In this document: positions 16,930 through 26,361 of the stretch, piece by piece
How the letters are laid out: every line of letters starts with the position of its first letter
Numbering within the stretch: the stretch's first letter is position 1
From: Lutibacter sp. B2
GTDB lineage: Bacteria; Bacillota; Clostridia; Peptostreptococcales; Thermotaleaceae
DNA: 64,000 bases
Direction: 5' to 3'
Assembly: GCA_015686845.1 (NCBI GenBank)
Contig: JADPRS010000016.1
Location: 1-64,000, forward strand
Made by a program: the position numbers and the translations under genes
The notes under the pieces: generated by a model
What the model was told of the DNA's origin: nothing
What the model saw: the letters and a program-made list of their open reading frames with translations, nothing else
Database searches by the model: none

Positions 16930-17841
16930 TTATTTTAAAATTGTTTGTGGGTCAATTGCTTGCCCTTTGAAATGAACTTCAAAGTGTAAATGAGGACCTG
17001 TACTTCTTCCAGTGCTTCCTATTTTAGCGATAATATCGCCTTTATTCACTTTTTGTCCTACTTTAACAAGATTTTTGCTATTATGGGCATAGACACTTCT
17101 ATATCCATAACCATGGGATAGGACAATGGTTTTTCCATACCCAGAGTGCCAGCCGCAAAAAGTAACAATACCAGTACCAGCAGCTACTATTTGTGTACCT
17201 GTTTTGTTTGAAATATCTAGTCCTTTATGAAATTTTCGTATATTTGAAATAGGTGAAACTCGATATCCAAATTTAGAAGTAACTTTTCCAATTGTAGGAT
17301 GTCTATTAGGTATTGCATTAAGATAGTTTAATTGACTGTTAACATCACCTATTAGGGTTTTAAGCGTATCCGTTTTATTATTTATTTTTGAAGTTAATTC
17401 TAGTAAATTAGCGTCTGATTTTTTTGGATATGTATTTGATCTTGACACTTTTTTTATTTGGGTGGAATCATTGTTTTTTTTTAAGCCAACTAGGTTTCTA
17501 ACTTTTGTTTCCAGTTCAGTAAGCATATTTAATTTTTCAGTTATTAATTGTGTTTTAGTTTGCAATTCGTTAATTTGACCAGATTGTTTGATTTTAATTT
17601 GTTCAAGGTGAGAAATGTATTTATCTTTTTCTTGCATTTGTTTATTGGTATGTGTATAATTGCTAATTAAAAATACAAAAGAAATACTAAACAAAATAGT
17701 AGAAGTAATGGCAATAGCAATTATGTAATATAAAATAGATTTTTTGAATTTAACCTGCTTAATATTATCCCCGGAATGAGGAATAATCATAATAGACAAT
17801 GACTCATTCTTAAGTCGGTCAAAATATTTATAAAAATTCAT
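16930..17841 (-). CDS. M23 (LytM-type) membrane-anchored peptidase
   Basis: 303 residues: a short cytoplasmic N-terminus, one transmembrane segment (about 34-58), a coiled-coil (about 65-120) and a C-terminal M23 domain (about 185-303). Zinc ligands are visible in HKGLDIS (H-x-x-x-D) and HLHFEV (H-x-H), and the intact motifs suggest an active endopeptidase that cuts cell-wall cross-links. Likely co-transcribed with the downstream bactofilin gene; roles in cell shape or sporulation are plausible but not shown by the sequence. Confidence 0.9.
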   Translation of the reverse strand: MNFYKYFDRLKNESLSIMIIPHSGDNIKQVKFKKSILYYIIAIAITSTILFSISFVFLISNYTHTNKQMQEKDKYISHLEQIKIKQSGQINELQTKTQLITEKLNMLTELETKVRNLVGLKKNNDSTQIKKVSRSNTYPKKSDANLLELTSKINNKTDTLKTLIGDVNSQLNYLNAIPNRHPTIGKVTSKFGYRVSPISNIRKFHKGLDISNKTGTQIVAAGTGIVTFCGWHSGYGKTIVLSHGYGYRSVYAHNSKNLVKVGQKVNKGDIIAKIGSTGRSTGPHLHFEVHFKGQAIDPQTILK

Positions 17842-18017
17842 TAATAGATTACCTCATCTCTGTAAAATAATAGTATTATAAGTAGTATTCTACAAAATAT
17901 CTCAAAATCCTTTTTTAAGGTATTAAAAAATAGTACATAAGAAGGATATTCTTAATGCTATGAAGAAAACAATAGTATTAAAGTTAAATAGTTGGTAATT
18001 GCATTGGAGTGAGAATA

Positions 18018-19022
18018 ATGAAAGTGACAATTAAAGATGTAGCTAAAAGAGCAGGCGTTTCTATATCTACTGTTTCCAGAGTAATAAATAGTTCTAAACC
18101 TGTAAGCAGTGAAATACATCAAAAAGTATCGAGTATTATTGAAGAAACGGGATATGTACCAAATCCTATTGCTAGAAGTTTAGTTATGAAGAAAAGTCGG
18201 TTAATTGGTGTGCTGGTACCAGATGTTTCTAATTTTTTTATTGGTGAAATTTTAAATGGTATTGAAGAAATTGGAAAAATGTATAATTATGATATTATAT
18301 TGTGCAATACGTATGGAGATTTAGAAGAAGAGATTAAATATTTAAATTTGTTAAGTGCAAAGCAAGTGGAAGGCATTGTTTTTATGACATGGAAATTACA
18401 AGAAAAATTAGTAAACTATATTTCAAAAATGGAAACGCCTGTAGTGTTGATTAACAGAAATTCAAAAGACTTAGATATTCCTTCTGTATCTATAGATAAT
18501 TTTAAGGCAGCGTATGAAATGACAAATTATCTTATAGAGAATGGGCATGAAAAAATTGCATTGATTCGTAATACTGTGGATAAGGATGCATTTGGTTTTG
18601 ATTTATACAGAGGATATGAAAAGGCATTAAAAGAACATAAAATACCGATTGATGAAAGACTTATACGATATGGATATTTTGAATTAAAAAAGAGCTATGA
18701 AATCACAAAGGATTTTATTGATGAAAATATTCTACCTACAGCTATTTTTGCATCCAGTGACGTTATGGCTATTGGCGCTATTAATTGTCTCTTAGATCAT
18801 GGATATAAGGTGCCAGATGAAGTATCTGTTGTAGGGTTTAATGATATTAATTTAGCGTCCATATATAGACCTAATTTAACAACAATTCATCAGCCCATTT
18901 ATGATATAGGTGCAGTTGCTATTAGAATGATTATCAAAAAAATAAATAAGGAACCATTAGAAAGTAATGTGTCCATTTTACCTCATATGCTTATAGAAAG
19001 AGCAAGTAGTAAGCGTATATAA
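18018..19022 (+). CDS. LacI-family transcriptional regulator
   Basis: 334 residues. The N-terminal LacI helix-turn-helix and hinge are clear (TIKDVAKRAGVSISTVSRVINSS; then PNPIARSL). The periplasmic-binding-like effector domain carries the usual blocks IGVLVPDVSNFF, VSIDNFKAAYEM, FASSDVMAIGAI and VSVVGFNDI. Overall it looks CcpA-like, yet no sugar gene or obvious operator partner is nearby, so the regulon is unknown. Start choice: GTG at 18009 is possible, but TTGGAG at 18004-18009 fits the ATG at 18018. Confidence 0.88.
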   Translation: MKVTIKDVAKRAGVSISTVSRVINSSKPVSSEIHQKVSSIIEETGYVPNPIARSLVMKKSRLIGVLVPDVSNFFIGEILNGIEEIGKMYNYDIILCNTYGDLEEEIKYLNLLSAKQVEGIVFMTWKLQEKLVNYISKMETPVVLINRNSKDLDIPSVSIDNFKAAYEMTNYLIENGHEKIALIRNTVDKDAFGFDLYRGYEKALKEHKIPIDERLIRYGYFELKKSYEITKDFIDENILPTAIFASSDVMAIGAINCLLDHGYKVPDEVSVVGFNDINLASIYRPNLTTIHQPIYDIGAVAIRMIIKKINKEPLESNVSILPHMLIERASSKRI

Positions 19023-19091
19023 AAAAGTATATTTTTCTTTCTAGAGAAGAATAATAAAGTTGTAGTATTTCATATCTAGGAGGAATAAATT

Positions 19092-19337
19092 ATGAAAAGA
19101 GTAGCAGTTGAAAAATCCTTAAAAAATGTAAAAGATTATCTTACTGATAAAGGGTACGATGTTTCTGAAATTAAAAATACAAAAAATAATATGAACAATT
19201 TTGATGCCATTGTTGTATCCGGTCAAAATAGTAATTTTTTAGGAATTCAAAACACAAGTACCAAGGCATCTATCGTTAATGCAAGTGGAATGAGCGTAGA
19301 AGATGTATATAATGAGTTATCGAATCGTTTTAGTTAA
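19092..19337 (+). CDS. YkuS-like UPF0180 family protein
   Basis: 81 residues, small and soluble. The pattern KRVAVEKSLKNVKDYLTDKGYDV followed by FDAIVVSGQNSNFLGIQNT and the end SVEDVYNELSNRF matches the UPF0180 (YkuS) family of Firmicutes, whose function is unknown. AGGAGG precedes the start and a strong terminator follows, so it is probably a single-gene transcript or the tail of the LacI gene's transcript. Confidence 0.8.
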   Translation: MKRVAVEKSLKNVKDYLTDKGYDVSEIKNTKNNMNNFDAIVVSGQNSNFLGIQNTSTKASIVNASGMSVEDVYNELSNRFS

Positions 19338-19364
19338 AAAAAGACCTCATGTGAGGTCTTTTTT
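19337..19364 (+). terminator. Intrinsic terminator after the YkuS-like gene
   Basis: AAAAAAGACCTC pairs with GAGGTCTTTTTT across a four-base loop; a T-run forms the right side. Confidence 0.85.
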
Positions 19365-19477
19365 AGTAATAAGACTTTTGATTAAAGGACAAATCTGTTA
19401 GAATGGTTTACGAATTACAATTTTATATATAACTAAAAATAAATTAAATTTTTTATAATATGAGAGTGAGTGAAGTA

Positions 19478-21421
19478 ATGATTAAAAAAGATTTTTTGCC
19501 AATGAGTAAAGAGGATATGAAAAAAAGAGGATGGGATTATTTAGATTTTATTATTGTTACTGGAGATGCCTATGTAGATCATCCCAGTTTTGGTACAGCC
19601 GTTATTGGTAGAGTTTTAGAAAATGATGGATATAAAGTGGGTGTTATCTCTCAACCGGACTGGAAGAGTGTACAAGATTTTAAAAAATTAGGAAGACCTA
19701 AATTGGGATTCTTGATAAATTCTGGAAATATAGATTCCATGGTAAACCACTATTCTGTGAGTAAGAAAAGAAGAGATAAAGATCTCTATTCTCCAGGAGG
19801 GAAAATGGGATTAAGGCCTGATAGGGCTGTCATTGTTTATTGTAATATGGTTAGGCAAGCCTATAAGAAAGTACCTGTTATTATTGGAGGAATAGAGGCT
19901 AGTTTGAGGAGATTTGCTCATTATGATTATTGGAGTGATAAAGTTAGGAAATCTATACTTTATGACACTGAAGCAGATTTATTGATCTTTGGAATGGGTG
20001 AGAGACCTATACTGGAAATAGCAGAAAATTTAAGAGATGGATTAGATATAAAATATGTGAGACATATAGCGGGAACATCTTATAATATAGAAAACTTAGA
20101 AAATTTATATGATTATATTGAAGTTCCTTCCTTTGAGGAGGTTTCAAAGGATCAAACGGCATATGCAAAGGCATTTAACATCTTATATGAAGAACAAGAT
20201 AGCATAAGAGGTAAAGTAATCGTACAAAAGCATAAGGATCATTATATCGTACAAAATCCACCTGCGCTGCCATTAACGCAAGAAGAATTGGATGGCACAT
20301 TTGAATTACCCTATATGAGAAATTACCATCCTATGTATGAAAAGGATGGAGGAATTCCAGCCATATCAGAAGTGAAATATAGCATTATTAGTGAAAGAGG
20401 CTGTTTTGGAGGATGTTCATTTTGTGCACTTACTTTTCATCAAGGAAGAGTGATTCAAAGTAGAAGTCAAGAGTCTATCATCAAAGAGGCAAAACTAATC
20501 GTAAAAGATAAAGATTTTAAAGGATATATACATGATGTAGGAGGACCTACTGCTAACTTTAGACATATTGCTTGTGAGAAACAAAAAAAGCATGGAACTT
20601 GTAAAAATAAACAATGTTTGTTTCCACAACCGTGTAAGAATTTGAATGTAGAACATGAAGAATACTTAGAGTTACTGACGAAATTAAGAAATATTGAAGG
20701 AATAAAGAAAGTCTTCGTAAGATCTGGTTTAAGATATGATTACATCATGGCTGATAGAGATGATACCTTTTTTAAAGAATTATGTGAACATCATGTGAGT
20801 GGACAGCTTAAAGTTGCGCCAGAACATGTGTCTCCTAAAGTGTTAAATTTAATGGGTAAGCCAGGTAGGAAAATTTATGATCGATTTGTAGAAAAATTTT
20901 ATAAAATCAATGATCAGTTAGGGAAAAAACAATATCTTGTACCTTATTTAATGTCGAGTCATCCAGGAAGTGATATTGATGCGGCTATTGAAATGGCAGA
21001 ATATTTAAGGGATATAAAATATCAACCTCAGCAAGTACAAGATTTTTATCCTACGCCAGGGACGTTATCTACGTGCATGTTTTATACAGGGGTAGATCCG
21101 AGAAATATGAAGTCCGTATATATTCCTAGAGATAGGAAGGAAAAAAAAATTCAAAGGGCATTACTTCAATATAGAAATCCTAAGAATTATGAGTTGGTAA
21201 AGGATGCATTGATTAAGGCTGGAAGAAAAGATTTAATAGGTTATGGTCCGAACTGTTTAATTAAGCCTAGAGAAAATAAAAATAAAGAAAATACGAATAA
21301 AGAAGAAAAATATTCAAAGGATAGAAAAAAGAAAACAAATACAAATGTCAAAAAGAAAACAAATACAAATGGAAAAACAAGAACAAATACAGTTGTAAAA
21401 AAGAAAAGTAAGAAAAGATAG
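19478..21421 (+). CDS. YgiQ-family radical SAM protein
   Basis: 647 residues. An N-terminal B12-binding-like domain (about 1-190) with [20 protein letters not shown] is followed by the radical SAM core with C309-x3-C313-x2-C316 (CFGGCSFC). The C-terminal YgiQ part contains VAPEH and [16 protein letters not shown]. The reaction of this family is not known. The last 45 or so residues are a very basic Lys/Asn/Thr tail with repeats of K-K/R-T-N-T that is not needed for the core. ATG at 19460 is also in frame, but only the one at 19478 follows a plausible (weak) GAGTGAG site; homologous starts near FLPMSKEDM fit this. Confidence 0.85.
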   Translation: MIKKDFLPMSKEDMKKRGWDYLDFIIVTGDAYVDHPSFGTAVIGRVLENDGYKVGVISQPDWKSVQDFKKLGRPKLGFLINSGNIDSMVNHYSVSKKRRDKDLYSPGGKMGLRPDRAVIVYCNMVRQAYKKVPVIIGGIEASLRRFAHYDYWSDKVRKSILYDTEADLLIFGMGERPILEIAENLRDGLDIKYVRHIAGTSYNIENLENLYDYIEVPSFEEVSKDQTAYAKAFNILYEEQDSIRGKVIVQKHKDHYIVQNPPALPLTQEELDGTFELPYMRNYHPMYEKDGGIPAISEVKYSIISERGCFGGCSFCALTFHQGRVIQSRSQESIIKEAKLIVKDKDFKGYIHDVGGPTANFRHIACEKQKKHGTCKNKQCLFPQPCKNLNVEHEEYLELLTKLRNIEGIKKVFVRSGLRYDYIMADRDDTFFKELCEHHVSGQLKVAPEHVSPKVLNLMGKPGRKIYDRFVEKFYKINDQLGKKQYLVPYLMSSHPGSDIDAAIEMAEYLRDIKYQPQQVQDFYPTPGTLSTCMFYTGVDPRNMKSVYIPRDRKEKKIQRALLQYRNPKNYELVKDALIKAGRKDLIGYGPNCLIKPRENKNKENTNKEEKYSKDRKKKTNTNVKKKTNTNGKTRTNTVVKKKSKKR

Positions 21422-21495
21422 ATCATAGTTCTATTTGACGAATATAAATATTTTTAGTAGAATAATTTGATGAATGGTTAAGGGAGTGAAGAAAG

Positions 21496-21666
21496 ATGAT
21501 AACAAAAGAAATGATTGAGCGAATTAACTTTTTAGCAAATAAATCTAAAAAAGAGCCTCTTAGTGAGGAAGAAAAAGCAGAACAACAAAAACTCAGACAA
21601 AAATATGTGGAAAGTTTCAAGAAAAATTTCAGAGGACAATTAGAAAAAATTGAGATTGTTGACTAA
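21496..21666 (+). CDS. DUF896 (YnzC-like) small protein
   Basis: 56 residues: MITKEMIERINFLANKSKKE at the start, then LSEEEKAEQQKLRQKYVESF, the signature of the DUF896/YnzC family. These short two-helix proteins are found across Firmicutes and have been tied to stress (SOS-type) loci in Bacillus; the function is not known. GGGAGTGAAG precedes the ATG. A strong terminator comes 4-5 bases after the stop. Confidence 0.88.
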   Translation: MITKEMIERINFLANKSKKEPLSEEEKAEQQKLRQKYVESFKKNFRGQLEKIEIVD

Positions 21667-21672
21667 ATAAAA

Positions 21673-21706
21673 AAAAGAATAAATGAGAATTTATTCTTTT
21701 TTTTTT
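21673..21706 (+). terminator. Intrinsic terminator after the DUF896 gene
   Basis: AAAGAATAAAT pairs with ATTTATTCTTT around a GAGA loop, followed by a run of about ten T. Confidence 0.88.
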
Positions 21707-21781
21707 TATATTTAAAGGAAAAAAACAAATTATATTGAATATTACAATATAATTTATTAATCAACACAGGAGGACAAAATC

Positions 21782-22240
21782 ATGTCAGAAAAACAATATG
21801 TTATATTTAAATTAGGAAACGAAGTCTATGGTGTAGATATCATGAATGTAAAAGAAATTACGGAGGATAAAGAAATTGTAATGGTTCCAGATGTTCCAGA
21901 CTTTATAGAGGGAATGATTAATCTTAGAGGAAATATTATACCGATTGTAAATCTTAAGAAGAAATTTAATGTAAAAAGTGATGAAATAAATTGTGATACA
22001 AGAGTAATTGTTATTAGTATAAAAAATCAACAAGTTGGTTTTATAGTAGACGAAGCATCGCAAGTGTTAAGAATAAATGAGGAGAATATTGAGCCGCCAC
22101 CTGACTTGATTGTTGGACCAGATAAAAAATATATTATAGGCGTAGGAAAGATTGAATCTGGAATTGTATTATTATTAGAGTTAGAATATATTCTTTCAGA
22201 AGAGGAAAAAAATCAAGTAAAAGAAATGGTTCAACAATAA
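21782..22240 (+). CDS. cheW: CheW-like chemotaxis coupling protein
   Basis: 152 residues forming a single CheW domain: YVIFKLGNEVYGVDIMNVKEI, then MINLRGNIIPIVNLKKKF and VGFIVDEASQVLRI. CheW links chemoreceptors to CheA at the membrane-proximal signalling array. No other chemotaxis gene is in the window, so it may serve an array encoded elsewhere, or act as a stand-alone (CheV-free) coupling protein. GGAGG precedes the ATG. Confidence 0.9.
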   Translation: MSEKQYVIFKLGNEVYGVDIMNVKEITEDKEIVMVPDVPDFIEGMINLRGNIIPIVNLKKKFNVKSDEINCDTRVIVISIKNQQVGFIVDEASQVLRINEENIEPPPDLIVGPDKKYIIGVGKIESGIVLLLELEYILSEEEKNQVKEMVQQ

Positions 22241-22414
22241 TTTCAATAAGTGAAAAAATTTTAAATAGAAAAATATCCTTTTGTGAAATAGGAAATAAAA
22301 AAATATAAGTTTCTGTTGATAAAAAAACTTGATTTGACAGCATTATAAGCTAAATTTTACCTCTTGATATAGTGTATAATTCAATAAAGTACACAATATG
22401 TAGGAGGTATACAA

Positions 22415-22894
22415 ATGAAAAAACCTTTGTTACTTTTTCTTGTATTGATTGCGATTATAATACAAATGAAAGGAGACTTTGTAGATGCGAATCAAATGTT
22501 TAAGGAAGACCAGTATTTAGAAGAAAAAGTTATTATAGAAAATCTATTTACAACAAGATCTATACTATGGAATAGAGTTTATAATCAAGAAATGAATATA
22601 GACAAGTGGAGAGAAGAGTTAAAAAAAATTGTGAAAAAGCCTTTGTTAGATTACGATATAGGGGCTTTTGAGAATCTAAAGAAAGTTCCTACAGATTTAG
22701 ACAGTGTTGTTCATTTAGAAATAGTGGATATAAAAAATGTAGTTAATAAAGATGATAAAATAACATCAATAGTAAAAATTAAATGGACTATGCAAGGGAA
22801 TACATGTCTGTATGATGAAGAAATTTCATATAGTGTAATTTTGCAAAAGGAAGGTATACTTTGGAAACTTTGCGATTACAAAATTGAAGAATAA
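22415..22894 (+). CDS. Secreted or membrane-anchored protein of unknown function
   Basis: 159 residues. The first 20 (KKPLLLFLVLIAIIIQMKG) form a signal peptide or N-terminal anchor without a lipobox Cys. The rest is predicted to lie outside the membrane and ends in alternating strand-like segments (ITSIVKIKWTMQGNTCLY, ISYSVILQKEGILWKLCDYKIEE) resembling an NTF2-like fold, though I cannot assign the family. AGGAGG precedes the start; its own terminator follows, so it is probably monocistronic. It lies just ahead of the DegS/DegU-like pair. Confidence 0.65.
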   Translation: MKKPLLLFLVLIAIIIQMKGDFVDANQMFKEDQYLEEKVIIENLFTTRSILWNRVYNQEMNIDKWREELKKIVKKPLLDYDIGAFENLKKVPTDLDSVVHLEIVDIKNVVNKDDKITSIVKIKWTMQGNTCLYDEEISYSVILQKEGILWKLCDYKIEE

Positions 22895-22900
22895 GGGATG

Positions 22901-22938
22901 AAAAACTGTGTCATTATATATTAATGGGCAGTTTTTTT
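22901..22938 (+). terminator. Intrinsic terminator after the secreted unknown gene
   Basis: AAAAACTG pairs with CAGTTTTT, with an inner CATTA/TAATG helix; ends in a run of seven T. Confidence 0.8.
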
Positions 22939-23077
22939 ATGCTTACTAAAAATAGTGATAATTAACTATTTTATATGTGTTAAAATATTTTAGAAGGAAG
23001 ATGCATTTTCATATAGAATATATTATGATAGATTAAGTCGAAAAAAATAGAAAAAAAGGATAAAATAGAGGTGTGTT

Positions 23078-24244
23078 ATGGATGGATCAAGCCTAGGTGT
23101 TGAAAAAATGAATGAAATTATTAAGGATACAATTAAATCTATAGACAATGGTAGAAATCAGATTTTTGACATTGCAGAATCAGCAAGAACTGAATGTAAG
23201 AATTTAGAATTTGAATTGCTAATAATAAAACAAAAGGCCATTAAAATAATTAATGAAGTAGATGAATTAGAGAAGATGGAAAAAGGTAGTAGACAAAAAT
23301 TACTTAAGGTAAGTAAAAATTTTGATAAATTTGGAGAATTAGATATACAAGCTGCTTATGAAGAGGCTAAAGATTTGCAAATAAAAATGGTGGTGAAAAG
23401 AAATGACGAAAAAGACCTTATTAGGCAAAGAAATGAACTAGAGAAAAGATTGAAAATATCTTATGAAACTGTAAAAAAGGCTGAAAATTTAGTTTCACAA
23501 GTGGGAATAGCCATGTCTTATCTAACTGGAAATTTACAAAGTGTGTTTGAAAAATTAGAAAATATGCAACAAAAACAAGCTGTTGCTGTACAAGTTATAA
23601 ACGCGCAAGAAGAAGAAAGACAGCGAATTGCTAGAGAAATACATGATGGACCAGCTCAATCTATGGCAAATGCAGTAATTAAATCTGAAGTTTGTGAAAA
23701 ATTATTTGACAGAGATGTAGAACAGACGAAATATGAATTAGGTCAATTAAAAAATCTTGTGAGAAGTTCTTTAAAAGATGTGAGGAAAATTATTTATGAT
23801 TTAAGACCAATGGCCCTAGATGATCTGGGATTGATTCCAACTTTAGAACAATTTATTGTAGCATACCAAGAAGAAGTAAATGTTACTGTGGATTTTTCCG
23901 TATGTATACAAGATAATAATATAAATTCAACAATTAAATTAGTGATATTTAGAATTATACAAGAAGCATTAAATAATGTTAAAAAATATGCAAAAGCATC
24001 AACTGTTTTGATAAAATTAGAAATAGTAGGGAAAAACATTAATTTGTTGATTCATGACGATGGAGTAGGATTTCACATGGAGAAAAAATTAAATTCAACC
24101 AATAAAGAAAGTGGATTTGGACTACTCATTATGAAAGAAAGAGTGAATCTTTTAAGTGGTGAAATTAAGATACAAAGCAGTATAGGCAGAGGAACAAGAA
24201 TAAGAATAAGCATTCCATTGAAAACGGAGGAAAACTATGAATAA
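23078..24244 (+). CDS. DegS-like cytoplasmic sensor histidine kinase
   Basis: 388 residues without transmembrane segments. The N-terminal about 170 residues form long coiled-coil helices like the sensor part of DegS. The HisKA_3 dimerisation/phosphoacceptor block (EEERQRIAREIHDGPAQS, H189) is followed by LRPMALDDLGLIPTLE and a HATPase domain (EALNNVKKYAKAS, DDGVGF, GFGLLIMKERV). This is the NarL-type kinase family. The response regulator starts 8 bases before the stop, so they form a pair. In Bacillus, DegS/DegU governs exoenzymes, motility and competence; regulon and signal here are unknown. Confidence 0.88.
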   Translation: MDGSSLGVEKMNEIIKDTIKSIDNGRNQIFDIAESARTECKNLEFELLIIKQKAIKIINEVDELEKMEKGSRQKLLKVSKNFDKFGELDIQAAYEEAKDLQIKMVVKRNDEKDLIRQRNELEKRLKISYETVKKAENLVSQVGIAMSYLTGNLQSVFEKLENMQQKQAVAVQVINAQEEERQRIAREIHDGPAQSMANAVIKSEVCEKLFDRDVEQTKYELGQLKNLVRSSLKDVRKIIYDLRPMALDDLGLIPTLEQFIVAYQEEVNVTVDFSVCIQDNNINSTIKLVIFRIIQEALNNVKKYAKASTVLIKLEIVGKNINLLIHDDGVGFHMEKKLNSTNKESGFGLLIMKERVNLLSGEIKIQSSIGRGTRIRISIPLKTEENYE

Positions 24245-24884
24245 ATTAAAAATCAAAGTATTAATTGCGGATGATCATGCACTTATGTGCCAAGGGTTAA
24301 AACAAATAATAGAATTAGAAAGTGACATTGATGTTATAGGAAGTGCAGTAGATGGAGAGGATACTATTAGAAAGGTTGAAGAACTAAAACCAGATGTGGT
24401 ACTACTAGATATTAATATGCCAAATATGAATGGGATTCAGGCTCTTAGAAGACTAAGAGATATTGGCTCAGATGTGAAAATTATTATGTTGACATTTCAT
24501 GAAGAACCAGAATATCTTTTTCAGACCCTAAATATAGGTGCCAATGGATATGTTCTTAAAGATGCAGAATCTGATAGTCTTATTAAGGCTATTCGAGACG
24601 TATATAGAGGACAGTCATACATACATCCTACATTATCTAAGGCGTCAATATATAAAGATACGAAAGAGCATACAGTAAATAAAAAGGATAACTTAACAAA
24701 AAGAGAATATGAAGTGTTAGTTTTAATTGCGGATGGAAAAAATAATAGAGAGATTGCAGACGATTTATTTATTAGTGAAAAGACGGTAAAAAATCATGTA
24801 TCAAATATATTTAAAAAAATTAAAGTAAGTGATAGAACGCAAGCTGCAATTTATGCTTATAAAAATAGCCTGAAAAGTATATAG
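24237..24884 (+). CDS. DegU-like NarL/FixJ response regulator
   Basis: 215 residues: receiver domain (about 5-120) with acidic pocket ADDH (11-14), phosphoacceptor D58 in LLDINMPNMNG and conserved K in YVLKDA, then a LuxR-type helix-turn-helix (about 150-213) with LTKREYEVLVLIADGKNNREIADDLFISEKTVKNHVSNI (seen at 24690-24810). Partner of the kinase directly upstream; overlapping genes suggest fixed stoichiometry. Confidence 0.9.
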   Translation: MNKLKIKVLIADDHALMCQGLKQIIELESDIDVIGSAVDGEDTIRKVEELKPDVVLLDINMPNMNGIQALRRLRDIGSDVKIIMLTFHEEPEYLFQTLNIGANGYVLKDAESDSLIKAIRDVYRGQSYIHPTLSKASIYKDTKEHTVNKKDNLTKREYEVLVLIADGKNNREIADDLFISEKTVKNHVSNIFKKIKVSDRTQAAIYAYKNSLKSI

Positions 24885-24921
24885 ACATTAATGAAAGTTT
24901 TTATTTATAGGAGGGGTTATT

Positions 24922-26334
24922 GTGGATAAAACAAATATAGATGATCAACTAACATTTAAATTTAAAAATGGATGGAACTGTATAGATGATTCTACTCACG
25001 ACGAGGTATTTAAATTTAGTGAGGAGTATAAAGATTTTTTAGATAAAGGAAAAACTGAAAGAGAATGTACAAAAGAAATTATAAAACGAGTTAAAAAAAA
25101 TGGATATAAAGACATAGAATTATTCATTAATGGAGAAGAAAAAATTGTACCTGGGGCAAAAATTTATGCAAATAATAAGGAAAAATCAGTGGTTCTATTT
25201 GTCATAGGGGCGGAAGATATAGAACGTGGAATGAAGGTGGTTGCAGCACATATAGATTCTCCAAGATTAGACTTAAAGGCATTTCCTTTATATGAAGATG
25301 GAGGATTAGCTCTTTTAAAGACGCATTATTATGGAGGCATTAAAAAATATCAGTGGACTGCAATACCATTAGCTTTTCATGGCGTTGTTATGACTAAAAA
25401 TGGAGAGAAAATAGAGATTGTAGTTGGAGAAGATGAAAATGATCCTGTATTTTATATTACAGATTTACTACCACATCTAGCCAAAAATCAACAGGATAAG
25501 AAATTGTCTGAAGGAATTAGTGGAGAAGGATTAAATATTTTGACAGGAAATATACCTTGTAAAAATGAAGACATTAAGGATCCAGTAAAATACAATATTT
25601 TAAAATTATTAAAAGATAAATATGCTATAGAAGAAAAAGATTTTTTAACTGCCGAAATAGAAGTAGTTCCTGCTATTAAGGCAAAAGATGTTGGTCTTGA
25701 TAGGAGTATGATAGGTGCATATGGGCAAGATGATCGGGTGTGTGCATATACTGCATTAAAAGCTATATTAGAAATTTCTAATCCTAAAAATACAGCAGTA
25801 ACGATACTCGTTGATAAAGAAGAAATCGGTAGTGTGGGAAATACAGGTATGCAGTCTAGATTTTTTGAAAATTTGGTTGCTGAGTTAATCGCTCTTCAAA
25901 GTGAACAATTTTCAGATTTAAAGGTGAGAAGAGCACTTGCAAATTCTAAGGTTTTATCTGCTGATGTAGGGTGTGGATTTGATCCCAATTACCCTGATGT
26001 TGTAGATAAAAGAAATGTTGCTTATATTGGAAAAGGAGTATTAGTATCAAAATATACTGGAGCGAGAGGGAAATCAGGTTCAAATGATGCAAATGTAGAG
26101 TTTGTATATGAGGTTGGAAAAATATTTGATGAGAATAATGTAGTATGGCAAGTAGGAGAACTAGGAAAGGTAGATCAAGGTGGCGGAGGGACGATTGCGT
26201 ATATACTCGCAAATTATGGAGCAGAAGTAATAGATTGTGGAGTTCCTCTATTGAGTATGCATGCACCTGCTGAAATTTCAAGTAAAATCGATATATATAT
26301 GACATATAAGGCATACAAAGCATTTTTTAAATAA
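24922..26334 (+). CDS. M18-family aminopeptidase
   Basis: 470 residues. Conserved metal-site blocks of the M18 (aminopeptidase I) family are present: VVAAHIDSPRLDLK, YGQDDRVC, DKEEIGSVGNTGM, SADVGCGFDPNYPD and a C-terminal SMHAPAEISSKIDIYMTYKA. The enzyme is a cytosolic dodecameric zinc exopeptidase in the family, releasing N-terminal residues, often acidic or hydrophobic. Start is GTG at 24922 after GGAGGGG. A bidirectional hairpin follows before the convergent LysR gene. Confidence 0.92.
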   Translation: MDKTNIDDQLTFKFKNGWNCIDDSTHDEVFKFSEEYKDFLDKGKTERECTKEIIKRVKKNGYKDIELFINGEEKIVPGAKIYANNKEKSVVLFVIGAEDIERGMKVVAAHIDSPRLDLKAFPLYEDGGLALLKTHYYGGIKKYQWTAIPLAFHGVVMTKNGEKIEIVVGEDENDPVFYITDLLPHLAKNQQDKKLSEGISGEGLNILTGNIPCKNEDIKDPVKYNILKLLKDKYAIEEKDFLTAEIEVVPAIKAKDVGLDRSMIGAYGQDDRVCAYTALKAILEISNPKNTAVTILVDKEEIGSVGNTGMQSRFFENLVAELIALQSEQFSDLKVRRALANSKVLSADVGCGFDPNYPDVVDKRNVAYIGKGVLVSKYTGARGKSGSNDANVEFVYEVGKIFDENNVVWQVGELGKVDQGGGGTIAYILANYGAEVIDCGVPLLSMHAPAEISSKIDIYMTYKAYKAFFK

Positions 26335-26337
26335 ATA

Positions 26338-26358
26338 ATCAGGTGATTTTCACCTGAT
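26338..26358. terminator. Bidirectional terminator
   Basis: ATCAGGTGA pairs with TCACCTGAT around a three-base loop, followed by ATTTATTTT on the plus strand; lies between convergent genes. Confidence 0.7.
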
Positions 26359-26361
26359 CAT

